Of a stretch of DNA of 64,000 nucleotides, positions 26,788 to 34,447 are shown piece after piece. The DNA is from Isosphaeraceae bacterium EP7. GTDB lineage: Bacteria; Planctomycetota; Planctomycetia; Isosphaerales; Isosphaeraceae. The stretch lies in the NCBI GenBank assembly GCA_038400315.1, contig CP151667.1, positions 2,677,174 through 2,741,173 of the forward strand. Reading direction: 5' to 3'. Under the pieces are notes generated by a model that was not told the origin of the DNA, did no database searches, and saw nothing but the letters and a program-made list of their open reading frames with translations. How positions within the stretch are numbered: the first letter of the stretch is position 1; the number at the start of each line of letters is the position of its first letter. The translations under genes and the position numbers were made by a program.

Positions 26788-27891
26788 ATGCCAACTGCAT
26801 CACACCGACCAAGATCCCCACGCGGCTTCACTCTCATCGAATTGCTCGTCGTTATCTCCATCATCGCTGTTCTCATCGCTCTGCTGCTGCCCGCCGTCCA
26901 GTCCGCCCGCGAGGCAGCTCGCCGGATGCAGTGCATCAACAATCTCAAGCAGCTCGGCCTAGCCGCCCACAACTACTCGCAGGTCAACGAGTGCTTCCCG
27001 TCGGGGACGTACTTCATGTTCCCTCAGGCACCTTCCTGCCCTCGCTGGAAACAAGGGCCGAGCTTTCTCATCTCGCTCCTGCCTTTCGTCGAGTCCATCA
27101 ACGGCTTCAACGCGTACAATGCCAATCTTCACCCCTATCAGTCCGAAAACTCGACGGTGCTGGGTACTGGCCTGAGCGCTCTCTGGTGCCCGAGCGATCC
27201 CGAGGTGGCCCAGCCGATCGTGACCTCGACTCCTCGTGACATCCTCGGCAGTTGCAGCGGCGTCTCGGGGGCCCAGCCGTTCCCCTGGAGGCTCCAGCAC
27301 ACGTCTTACGGCGGCAACTCGGGCCCAATCCCGATCGCCCCCACCGGGCCGTCAGGCGTCGACCTGAATTATCAGTCCCAGATGACCCAGGCCCAGGGCG
27401 TCATCAACTTCGGCAGCACCACGTCGATCGGCAGCATCACCGACGGCACGAGCAACACCCTCCTCCTCGGCGAGCGGAATTACTCGAAGATCACGCCGTT
27501 AGCCGACAAGGGGCCATGGCTCCTCTTCTTCTCGGGCGCGAATAGCGACTCGATGTGCACGTCGATGTTCCCGATCAACGGTTGGAAGAAGTTCACGTTT
27601 GTCTCCCCCACGCAAAACGACTGGAATGTCGCCGGTGGTGGTAACGCTTCCACTGCCGGGGCCGGCAGCAATCATCCCGGCGGCGCCAACTTCGCGTTCT
27701 GCGACGGATCGGTGAAGTTCCTCAAGGAGACGATCCAGAGCTGGCCGTACGATCCGGTCTCCACCCTGCCGAACGGGATCACCTATACCAGCGGATTATA
27801 CTCCGTGGTGTCGCCGTCGCCGCAGTACGGGGTCTACCAGGCCCTCTCCACCCGCGCCGGCGGCGAGGTCATCAGCTCTGACTCCTATTGA
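26788..27891 (+). CDS. DUF1559 pseudopilin-like protein
   Basis: The protein begins with a type IV prepilin-like leader and methylation motif, [20 protein letters not shown], cleaved before Phe by a prepilin peptidase. [20 protein letters not shown] and [12 protein letters not shown] follow, the hallmark of DUF1559 proteins, a very expanded planctomycete family. The C-terminal part has the usual [19 protein letters not shown] block. ATG 26788 was chosen because it places the leader 14 residues in and AGGAG lies upstream; an ATG at 26740 would give an unusual long leader. It is probably assembled into pilus- or secretion-like filaments or the envelope, by inference from the leader. Confidence 0.9.
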   Translation: MPTASHRPRSPRGFTLIELLVVISIIAVLIALLLPAVQSAREAARRMQCINNLKQLGLAAHNYSQVNECFPSGTYFMFPQAPSCPRWKQGPSFLISLLPFVESINGFNAYNANLHPYQSENSTVLGTGLSALWCPSDPEVAQPIVTSTPRDILGSCSGVSGAQPFPWRLQHTSYGGNSGPIPIAPTGPSGVDLNYQSQMTQAQGVINFGSTTSIGSITDGTSNTLLLGERNYSKITPLADKGPWLLFFSGANSDSMCTSMFPINGWKKFTFVSPTQNDWNVAGGGNASTAGAGSNHPGGANFAFCDGSVKFLKETIQSWPYDPVSTLPNGITYTSGLYSVVSPSPQYGVYQALSTRAGGEVISSDSY

Positions 27892-28111
27892 TCCGGAGAG
27901 ATCGGAATCTCGCCCTGCTTCATCGACCGGTCGACCAGGTGGCCCTGGACGACCGGCTACTCTGTTCCCGGGACAATCCGCTCGCGGGGGTGAGGACCGA
28001 GTCGAGCCCGGTGAAACGATGCCGATCGCGGCCCGATCCTTCACTCCGCCTCTGTCCCATGATCGAACCGGCGCGTCCCGCATCGTCCCATCCGTCGCAC
28101 AACGAGGTCCT

Positions 28112-29491
28112 ATGCGTAGCCGTCGCTCGTTCCTTGTCGGGGCCACGGGCCTAGGCCTGGCCGCACCCGCGTTCGCTCCGGCCGCCATGGCCCGATTGAT
28201 GGAGGCCAACAATGCCGCCGGGCAGGCCTCTCCCCTAGAACTGGCCCAGGATGAAGATTACTGGGCCGGCATCCAGCGTGCCTTCGACATCGACCGCACG
28301 CTGATCTATCTTAATAACGGCGGCTGCTGCCCGTCGCCGACGCACGTCCTCGAGCAGATGATCCGCGACCTCAAGTTCACCAACGAAGCACCCACATATC
28401 ACATGTGGCGCATCCTCGACCCTCGGATCGAGACGGTCCGTCGCGAGCTGGCGCGCGAGTTCGGCTGCGACCCCGAAGAGCTGGCCATCAAGCGGAACGC
28501 GTCCGAGGCGATGGAGACCCTGATCTTCGGCATTGACATGAAGCGGGGTGACGAGGTCATCGTCACCGACCAGAATTACCCGCGAATGCTCAGCAGCTGG
28601 GACCAGCGAGCCCGTCGCGAAGGGATCGTCGTCAAACGCATCTCATTCGACGTCCCGCTGCCGTCGCCGGCCCACTTCGTTGAACAGGTTGAGGCGGCGA
28701 TCACGGAGAAGACCCGGGTCATCGAATTCCCCCACGTCACTAACCTCTCGGGACAGATCCTCCCAGTGCGCGAGGTGGCCGACTTGGCGAAGAGGCGAGG
28801 CATCGAGCTTTTCATCGACGGTGCTCACGGATTCGCTCACTTCCCGTTCACACGCGATGACCTGAATTGCGACTACTATGGGACGAGCCTACACAAATGG
28901 CTCCTCGCACCGATCGGCACGGGATTCCTCTATGTTCGCAAGGAAAAGCAGGTCAAAATCTGGCCCTTGATGGGGGCCGATGCGTCGCTCGATGGCGACG
29001 TCCGGAAGTACGAGCAAATTGGCACGCATCCGGCGGCCAACTTCAACGCGATTGAAGTCGCCCTGACCTTTCACCGGGGGATTGGCGTCGCGCGTCGGGC
29101 GGCACGTATCCGCTACCTGCGCGACCGCTGGGCCATGCGGCTCCGAGAGGCTTCCGATCGGGTGAAGCTCTGGACGCCGATCGACGACGAGAAGGCTTCG
29201 TGCGGGATTGCGCTGGTCCAGATCGAGGGAGTGGACACCGGCAGCCTCTACGGTCATCTCCTGAGTAGATACCAGATCATCACAAGTCCCACTGTTCACG
29301 AGCAATACGAAGGAATACGGATTACCCCGAACGTGTATACCACGCTCCGGGAGATCGATGTCTTCTCTGAAGCGATGATCGAAGTAATTAAGAACGGCAT
29401 CCCGGTTGAGAAGAAGTCGGAACCGGCCAAGAAACGCGATGTGAGACAGAAAGACGGCACGCGAAATGGTCGCCAACTTACAAAGGAATAG
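28112..29491 (+). CDS. Tat-exported class V aminotransferase (PLP enzyme)
   Basis: The 459-residue protein begins with a twin-arginine signal (RSRRSFLVGATGLGLAAPAF). It then shows the class V aminotransferase / cysteine-desulfurase-like fold: YLNNGGCCPSPTHVLEQM, KRNASEAMETLIFGI, a PLP-binding Asp-Gly-Ala-His (ELFIDGAHGFAHF) and the Schiff-base Lys in YGTSLHKWLLAPIGTGFLYV. The C-terminal small domain is complete, followed by a Lys-rich tail. The substrate is unknown; exported members of this group (isopenicillin-N-epimerase-like) are frequent in planctomycetes. It has no operon partner. Confidence 0.85.
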   Translation: MRSRRSFLVGATGLGLAAPAFAPAAMARLMEANNAAGQASPLELAQDEDYWAGIQRAFDIDRTLIYLNNGGCCPSPTHVLEQMIRDLKFTNEAPTYHMWRILDPRIETVRRELAREFGCDPEELAIKRNASEAMETLIFGIDMKRGDEVIVTDQNYPRMLSSWDQRARREGIVVKRISFDVPLPSPAHFVEQVEAAITEKTRVIEFPHVTNLSGQILPVREVADLAKRRGIELFIDGAHGFAHFPFTRDDLNCDYYGTSLHKWLLAPIGTGFLYVRKEKQVKIWPLMGADASLDGDVRKYEQIGTHPAANFNAIEVALTFHRGIGVARRAARIRYLRDRWAMRLREASDRVKLWTPIDDEKASCGIALVQIEGVDTGSLYGHLLSRYQIITSPTVHEQYEGIRITPNVYTTLREIDVFSEAMIEVIKNGIPVEKKSEPAKKRDVRQKDGTRNGRQLTKE

Positions 29492-29678
29492 AGAAAAAGG
29501 ATCTGGAAGACGCGAAGCGAGCCGATGAGAAGGGTGTGAAGCGAGGGCGGGATTAAGCCGTGGCCCACGCTCGACCTCGTGGCTGGGGTTTGTTGCATGA
29601 CTCGGTCCGACCGGGAATCAAAGGGTCGGTTACGCAACTTGCGATCTCATCGGTTGATGCCGCTCCCGAGCATCGACG

Positions 29679-29905
29679 ATGGATGACCTCTCACGCTTCT
29701 GCTGCCTGATTTCCGCGTGCCATGAGCATGGCAAGCGGGACGCCGGAAATCTCACCGTGTGCCATCGATACGGGCCCGGCAGGGCCAAGCGGATGCTGCG
29801 TTGCCGGACCTGCAAGGCCCGCTTCTCCGAGCGCAAGGGCACTTCCCACTTCGGTTCGCACCTGCCGCCGGAGAAGGCCCTCTCGGTCCTCCAATACATC
29901 GTGGC
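29679..29905 (+). pseudogene. N-terminal fragment of an IS1-like transposase
   Basis: The frame from 29679 reads a zinc-finger start (FCCLISACHEHGKRDAGNLT, CHRYG) and LRCRTCKARFSERKGT...LPPEKALSVLQ, matching the N-terminal zinc-binding/helix-turn-helix part of IS1-like transposases. After about 29905 the sequence switches to the opposite-strand ISAs1-type start, so the rest, including the catalytic part, is gone. Confidence 0.65.
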
Positions 29906-29965
29906 CGTCTCACGGCGGGGGTCGGGAAGGTCGGCGAAGACGTCGGTGAGCGGCATGGCGGGCAT
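29906..29965 (-). pseudogene. N-terminal scrap of an ISAs1-family transposase
   Basis: On the minus strand from 29965 the sequence reads PLTDVFADLPDPRRETA, the typical N-terminus of ISAs1 transposases (L...F..I.DPR). It is cut after about 20 residues where the IS1-like fragment begins. It is a junction of two broken elements. Confidence 0.55.
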
Positions 29966-30045
29966 GGCGAGGGGCTCCTGATACCCCGGTATAGCCGAAA
30001 ACCCTTATGCCGTCAGCAGTTCATAGTGCGGTGGCCCTGGGGGGG

Positions 30046-30497
30046 TCTCCGGGCCTGAGGGCGGAGTTCTTCGACTTCACCGCGGGCCTGTCGTCCCTGC
30101 CGAGCCTGGCCGGCCGCGTGCCCGACGTGACGCGTGTCGACGCGGCGATCAACTACGCCAGCACCAACTCGGCCTGGTCGGGCCTCGACGCCCGCTTCGC
30201 CGACACCTTCGCCTCGCGGCACACCGGCTCGCTCCGCGTCGACGTCGCGGGCCCCTACACGCTCTTCCTGTCGTCGGACGACGGGTCGCGGCTCTGGGGG
30301 CGACGGCGAGCTGGTGATCGACAACGACGGCCTGCACGGGATGCAGGAGCGGTCGGCGGCGCGGACCCTGGCGGCGGGCCTGCACGCGATCCGGGTGGAG
30401 TTCTTCGAGAACGGCGGCGGCGCCGGGGTGGTGCTGTCGTGGTCCGGGCCGGGCATCGCCAAGCAGGCCATACCCGCCTCGCTCTTCTCGCAGCCCA
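30046..30497 (+). pseudogene. PA14-domain remnant, frameshifted
   Basis: The first frame (30046-30295) reads GLRAEFFDFTAGLSSLPSLA through GPYTLFLSSDDGSRLW and the second frame (30305-30497) continues with GELVIDNDGLH...GLHAIRVEFFENGGGAGVVL and LSWSGPG. Together they make one PA14 domain, a beta-barrel carbohydrate-binding domain normally inside large exported proteins. A frame change lies near 30297. There is no start, signal or flanking domain, so this is a detached fragment of a surface-protein gene. Confidence 0.75.
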
Positions 30498-30500
30498 CAG

Positions 30501-30817
30501 AGGCGATCATCTCTCTGGCCGGATTCGCATCAGTCGGATTACCTCACATGGTCTCGCGCCGGGCCGCCGATCCCGCCGCGGGCAGGGCGTCGAGGAGTGG
30601 GATGCCCGCGATTGGCCAGATCTCCAGTTGGGCGCCGGGGACCTCAGTCGCGATCAAGCCCAGGCCCTTCAACCCTGACAGGATCGTGACGCCCCGATTG
30701 GCGGCCCTCCGACCCTCCCGGTTCACCCTCGGCGCACTGATATCCCACCGGTCGAATTTTGGTGACCTCTCTTGATAGGCAAGGGGCCTGACCTGCCTCC
30801 GCCTCTGCTACCACCTG
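30501..30817. other. Stretch without a recognised gene
   Basis: A minus-strand frame at 30544-30726 (60 residues, with VTILSGLKGLGLIATEVPGA) has no known relatives that I recognise and no good ribosome site. The last 40 bases should contain the end of the IS3 element, whose outer repeat I could not define. Confidence 0.3.
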
Positions 30818-31959
30818 CTATGTTAGTGCCTCCGCCGCCGCCGTCCATGGCACGATCGCCTCCGGCGCCGGCGGCCGATACCCGAGCGAGCTGTGCGGCC
30901 GCACGGTGTTGTACCGCACCCGCCACCGCTCGATGAGCACCTTCGCCTCCAGCAGCGTGTCGAACACCTCCCCGTCCAGCAGCTCGTCCGACAGCTTGCC
31001 GTTGAAGCTCTCGATGTACCCGTTCTCCCACGGGCTCCCCGGCTCGATGTACCGCGTCGTCACGCCGACCCGCCCGAGCCACCCGCGCACGGCCTTCGCC
31101 GTGAACTCCGGCCCGTTGTCGCTGCGGATGTGCTCCGGCACGCCCCGGCGGACGAACAGGTCCGACAGCCGCTCCAGCACGTCGTCGGACTTCAGCCTCC
31201 TGGACACGTCGATGGCCAGGCACTCGCGGGTGTACTCGTCGATGACGTTCAGCATGCGGAACGCCCGCCCGTCGCGGGTCCTCGCCTGCACGAAGTCGTA
31301 GCTCCAGACATGGTCCTTGCGCTCGGGCCGGATCCGCACGCACGACCCTTCGTTCAGCCACAGCCGCCCGCGCTTCGGTTGCCGTTGCGGCACCTTCAGG
31401 CCCTCCCGCCGCCAGAGCCGCTCCACGCGCTTGTGGTTCACCGCGAATCCCTCGGCCCGCAGCAGCACCGCGACCCGGCGATAGCCGTACCGGCCGTACT
31501 CGGCGGCCAGGGCCACCATCCGCTCTACCAGCGCGGCCTCGTCGTCGGGCACGAGGGGCGTGCGCCGCTGGGTCGAGCGGCACTGCCCCAGCACCCTGCA
31601 GGCCCGGCGCTGCGAGACGCGGTCCGGGCCGAGCACGCCGCGCACGTGCTCGACCGCCTCGCGCCGCCTCGCCGGGCTCAGGATTTTCCCGAGGCCGCCT
31701 CCTTCAGGATCGCCTTGTCCAGCTCGGCGTCGGCCAAGAGCCTCTTGAGGCGCGCGTTCTCGCCCTCCAGTTGCTTGAGCCGCTTGGCCTGGTCGAGCTT
31801 CAGGCCGCCATACTCCTTGCGCCACCGATAGTACGTCTGCTCGGTGATGGCCAGGTCCTTGCAGGCCTGTGCGATCGCGGTGCCCTTGGCGAGCTTGACC
31901 TCGGCCTCGCGGAGCTTGCTGATGATCTGCTCGGGCGTGTGTCGCTGACCCTTAGGCAT
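30818..31959 (-). CDS. IS3 transposase OrfAB made by -1 frameshifting
   Basis: OrfA (31959 to 31678) is a helix-turn-helix/leucine-zipper protein (RHTPEQIISKLREAEVKLAK...YYRWRKEYGGL, ARLKRLLADAELDKAILKE). OrfB carries the rve integrase core with D in WSYDFVQARTRDG, D in HIRSDNGPEF and E in ENGYIESFNGKLSDELLDGE. The join is at GGGAAAA (plus 31684-31690), an ideal X-XXY-YYZ slippery site read TCG-GGA-AAA in the first frame and GGG-AAA in the second. The full fusion is about 380 residues, normal for the family. Confidence 0.9.
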
Positions 31960-31983
31960 GGTGCGTCCCCTCCGGTGAGAATC
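30818..31983 (-). mobile_element. IS3-family insertion sequence 1, probably cut at its 5' side by IS3 copy 2
   Basis: An orfA/orfB pair on the minus strand ends at 30818 and starts at 31959. The inverted repeat of the second IS3 element begins only 25 bases upstream of orfA (31984), so the upstream end of this element seems to have been replaced or removed. No clean terminal repeats were found. Confidence 0.65.
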
Positions 31984-33212
31984 TGCGCTTGACCCCGGAA
32001 TCGAGTCCATCGCATTTGAGAACCGTCATGGGATAATCGGCCTCGGATCGGAGGCCCGAGCGATGAAGAAGAGCAAGTTCACCGAGGAGCAGATCGGCTT
32101 CGCCCTGAGGCAGGCCGAGGCCGGCACGCCGGTCGATCAGGTGTGCCGCAAATTGGGCGTGAGCCAGGCCACGTTTTTCCGATGGAAGCAACGCTTCGGC
32201 GGCATGGGCGTCGGCGAGGTGAGGCGGTTGCGGCAGCTCGAGGAGGAGAACCGCAAGCTCAAGCAGCTGGTCGCCGACCTGAGCCTGGACAAGGCCATGC
32301 TCCAGGACGTCCTGTCAAAAAAAGTCTGACCCCGGCCCGGCGCCGCGACGTCGTCGCGGGCCTGCAGGCCGCCTACCGGGTGAGCGAGCGCCGGGCCTGC
32401 TCGGCGATGGACTTCCCGCGGGCGAGCCATCGCTACGTCAGCCGACGCGACCCGCAGGGCCCCCTGCGGGTCCGCCTGCGCGACCTGGCCGGGGCACGCG
32501 TCCGGTACGGCTACCGCCGGCTCCACGTCCTGCTCCGCCGCGAGGGCTGGCAGGTCAACCACAAGCGGACCTACCGACTCTACGCCGAGGAGGGCCTGGC
32601 CGTGCGGCGCAAGGCCCCGCGGCGGCACGCCAGCTCTCAGGTGCGGGCGGCGCGGGCCGCCGCCGAGGCACCCGACCGCATCTGGGCGATGGACTTCGTC
32701 AGCGACGCACTCTCGGATGGCCGTCGGTTCCGCATCCTGACCGTCGTGGATACCTACACCCGCGAGGCCCTGGCCGCCCGGGCCGACGCACGATTCACCG
32801 GCGACCAGGTCGTCCGGGTCCTGGAGGGGCTGGTCGCCGAGCGGGGCGTGCCGGGGAGCATCCGCGTGGACAACGGGCCGGAGTTCGTCGGGCGGTCGCT
32901 CGACCTGTGGGCCTACTTCAACGGCGTAACGCTGGATTTCAGCCGGCCGGGGAAGCCGACGGACAACGCCTTCATCGAATCGTTCAACGGCCGCCTGCGC
33001 CAGGAGTGCCTCTCGCCGAGCTGGTTCTTGTGCCTGGAGGACGCCCGGGTGAAGATCGAGGCGTGGCGAGCGAGCTACAACAAGGACCACCCGCACAGCG
33101 CCCTGGGCTACCTGGCCCCCGGGGAATTCGCCGCATCCAAGGCCAGGGAGCAAGGGCCGAAGATCCCAGCGAAACTCTCGTTATGAGTGGACTCGAAATG
33201 GGGTCAAGCGCA
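31984..33212 (+). mobile_element. IS3-family insertion sequence 2 with paired inverted repeats
   Basis: The left end begins TGCGCTTGACCCCGGAATCG (31984) and continues AGTCCA; the right end, read on the other strand from 33212, begins TGCGCTTGACCCCATTTCG and continues AGTCCAC. These match at about 22 of 26 positions. I do not see the 3-base target duplication. The right end supplies the first bases of the reading frame at 33187. Confidence 0.85.
32063..33186 (+). CDS. IS3 transposase OrfAB (copy 2) made by -1 frameshifting
   Basis: OrfA (32063-32329) has the helix-turn-helix/zipper part KFTEEQIGFALRQAEAGTPV and RKLKQLVADLSLDKAMLQDV. OrfB continues in the -1 frame with VKKSLTPARRRDVVAGLQ, then D in IWAMDFVSDALSDGRRFR, D in SIRVDNGPEFVGR and E in TDNAFIESFNGRLRQECL. 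The frames meet at a run of seven A (32317-32323). It belongs to the IS51/IS407-like group. It appears intact, unlike most neighbours. Confidence 0.9.
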
Positions 33213-33483
33213 CATCGCCTCGATCATCACATCGAGGCTGGACTCGTTTGAAGGGGGCAGGTCAGGCCGCGGCCTCACCCTCGACGCCGTCATCGATCTA
33301 GCGATTGAGAGGCTCCCGGACATGGATGAGCTGAATCCTTGCGATTGGTTCGACTGGCGAATCTCGCGGGAAGGCCGGCTGGTCGCGTGGGTTTCGCTCG
33401 ACCCCGATACCGAGGAGCCAGTTATCGAATTGTTCGAGGAGGGATCGAACGATGTTCGGAAGATGGAGGCAGGACTCAATTGA
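33187..33483 (+). CDS. Hypothetical protein with its 5' end replaced by an IS3 terminus
   Basis: The frame (98 residues from a GTG inside the IS3 terminal repeat) encodes an acidic protein with SGRGLTLDAVIDLAIERLPD and NPCDWFDWRISREGRLVAWV. No family is recognised. The natural start seems lost: the first eight codons are IS3 sequence. Translation could run from the IS-borne GTG. A strong hairpin follows at 33501. Confidence 0.45.
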   Translation: MDSKWGQAHIASIITSRLDSFEGGRSGRGLTLDAVIDLAIERLPDMDELNPCDWFDWRISREGRLVAWVSLDPDTEEPVIELFEEGSNDVRKMEAGLN

Positions 33484-33500
33484 TCGAAGGGCAGTGCTGG

Positions 33501-33528
33501 GAAAGAAGGGCCAATCGGCCCTTCTTTC
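33501..33528 (+). terminator. Strong hairpin, probably a bidirectional terminator
   Basis: GAAAGAAGGGCC (33501-33512) pairs perfectly with GGCCCTTCTTTC (33517-33528) over the four-base loop AATC. The stem has A-rich and T-rich outer ends, so it could terminate on both strands. It lies 18 bases after the stop of the preceding frame. Confidence 0.7.
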
Positions 33529-33588
33529 GTGAGGTCACGTCACTCGAATAGCCATATCTCAGACACAAATCAGGCAGGGGTGATATGG

Positions 33589-33653
33589 AAAGGTTTTCGG
33601 GCCACAGATGGCATATCCAAGGCAGAGGGTGGCATGAAAAGGTTTTCGGGCCA
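33589..33653 (+). repeat. Pair of 16-bp direct repeats 49 bp apart
   Basis: AAAGGTTTTCGGGCCA occurs at 33589-33604 and at 33638-33653, both inside GG/GA-ATG-like contexts (ATGGAAAGG, ATGAAAAGG). A third weaker echo (AAAACGTTTCC) follows near 33666. The region 33530-33770 has no other gene and is AT-richer than its surroundings. Confidence 0.7.
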
Positions 33654-33773
33654 TAGGATGGAATTAAAACGTTTCCATGAATACATTTTCGGATTGATTA
33701 TCGTTTCCCGAGTTCTTTACTATCGATGCCGGCCGACGAGATCCCACCGAATATACTTCCGCGAGGAGTTGGG

Positions 33774-34118
33774 ATGAACCAGCATAACTTCGAAACGCAG
33801 GACCGAGTCATCAACGTTCGCGTCAATCAGATTCTGCAAGAGGGAGCGATCGAGCTTGAGGCTGCGGCGTCACTTCTCCCGCCTAATCGCAATGGATTTC
33901 CATTAAGTAAGCACTCGTTGACACAACTCATTATCCGAGGCCGGCGGGGCGTGAAGCTCCGCGGAATCTCCGTCGGTGGAAGGCTGATGACTAGCCGCGC
34001 CGCGATATTCGAGTATGTGTCGCAGGAGACGGAAGCAGCGCTTGCCGGGATCCGCGGAGCGAGCGGTCCGAAGAGTGGAGCCCGCCTCCGGAGGCTCGAA
34101 GTCGCTGGAGCTAGGTAA
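33774..34118 (+). CDS. DUF1580-type helix-turn-helix protein
   Basis: ATG 33774 has GAGGAG 7 bases upstream. The 114-residue protein contains LEAAASLLPPNRNGFPLSKH, LIIRGRRGVKLRGISVGGRL and MTSRAAIFEYV, the pattern of DUF1580 proteins (a MerR/excisionase-like winged helix in which 'LP' and 'RG..G..L....GG' are conserved), common on planctomycete mobile elements. It probably binds DNA of the element, perhaps as an excision or replication regulator. A hairpin follows. Confidence 0.75.
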   Translation: MNQHNFETQDRVINVRVNQILQEGAIELEAAASLLPPNRNGFPLSKHSLTQLIIRGRRGVKLRGISVGGRLMTSRAAIFEYVSQETEAALAGIRGASGPKSGARLRRLEVAGAR

Positions 34119-34126
34119 ACGAAGAA

Positions 34127-34157
34127 GGCCCGAACCCCCTCATGAAGGGTCCGGGCC
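34127..34157 (+). terminator. Terminator-like hairpin after the DUF1580 gene
   Basis: GGCCCGAACCC (34127-34137) pairs with GGGTCCGGGCC (34147-34157) with one mismatch and a nine-base loop. A T-rich stretch (GTGTTTTGTCG) comes only some 15 bases later, so efficient intrinsic termination is uncertain. The following 170 bases contain no other recognised feature. Confidence 0.5.
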
Positions 34158-34327
34158 CGGTTCGATCGTGTTTTGTCGTCTTGCCGGTCAGCCGAGGTGG
34201 TTCAGTCCTCGTCTGTCCATCGATCTCGCGTCAAAGCGCCTATCAAACTCGCCGGAAGCTGGCAGTTCCCGGCAGCCCACAGCCTCACAACCCTGCCGGG
34301 TCACTCCGGCCACGGAGCTATATTATT

Positions 34328-34447
34328 ATGATCGCTGAAACTGACTTTGTCCATGAGAAAGACCGCCAAAAGCCCGAGAATGGGGCCCAAAGTACCCCTG
34401 AAATCCCCTCGATGGGCCAATCTGTGTCCCAGATCGGGGGGTTCTGA
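34328..34447 (+). CDS. Small 39-residue protein overlapping the primase-helicase start
   Basis: ATG 34328 lies after ACGGAGC in an AT-rich spot. The short acidic, Gln/Ser-rich product includes ETDFVHEKDRQKPENGAQST. Its TGA (34445-34447) shares one base with the ATG of the next gene (TGATG), the classic layout of translational coupling. It may be a leader peptide or small cofactor for the primase-helicase. No family is recognised. Confidence 0.45.
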   Translation: MIAETDFVHEKDRQKPENGAQSTPEIPSMGQSVSQIGGF

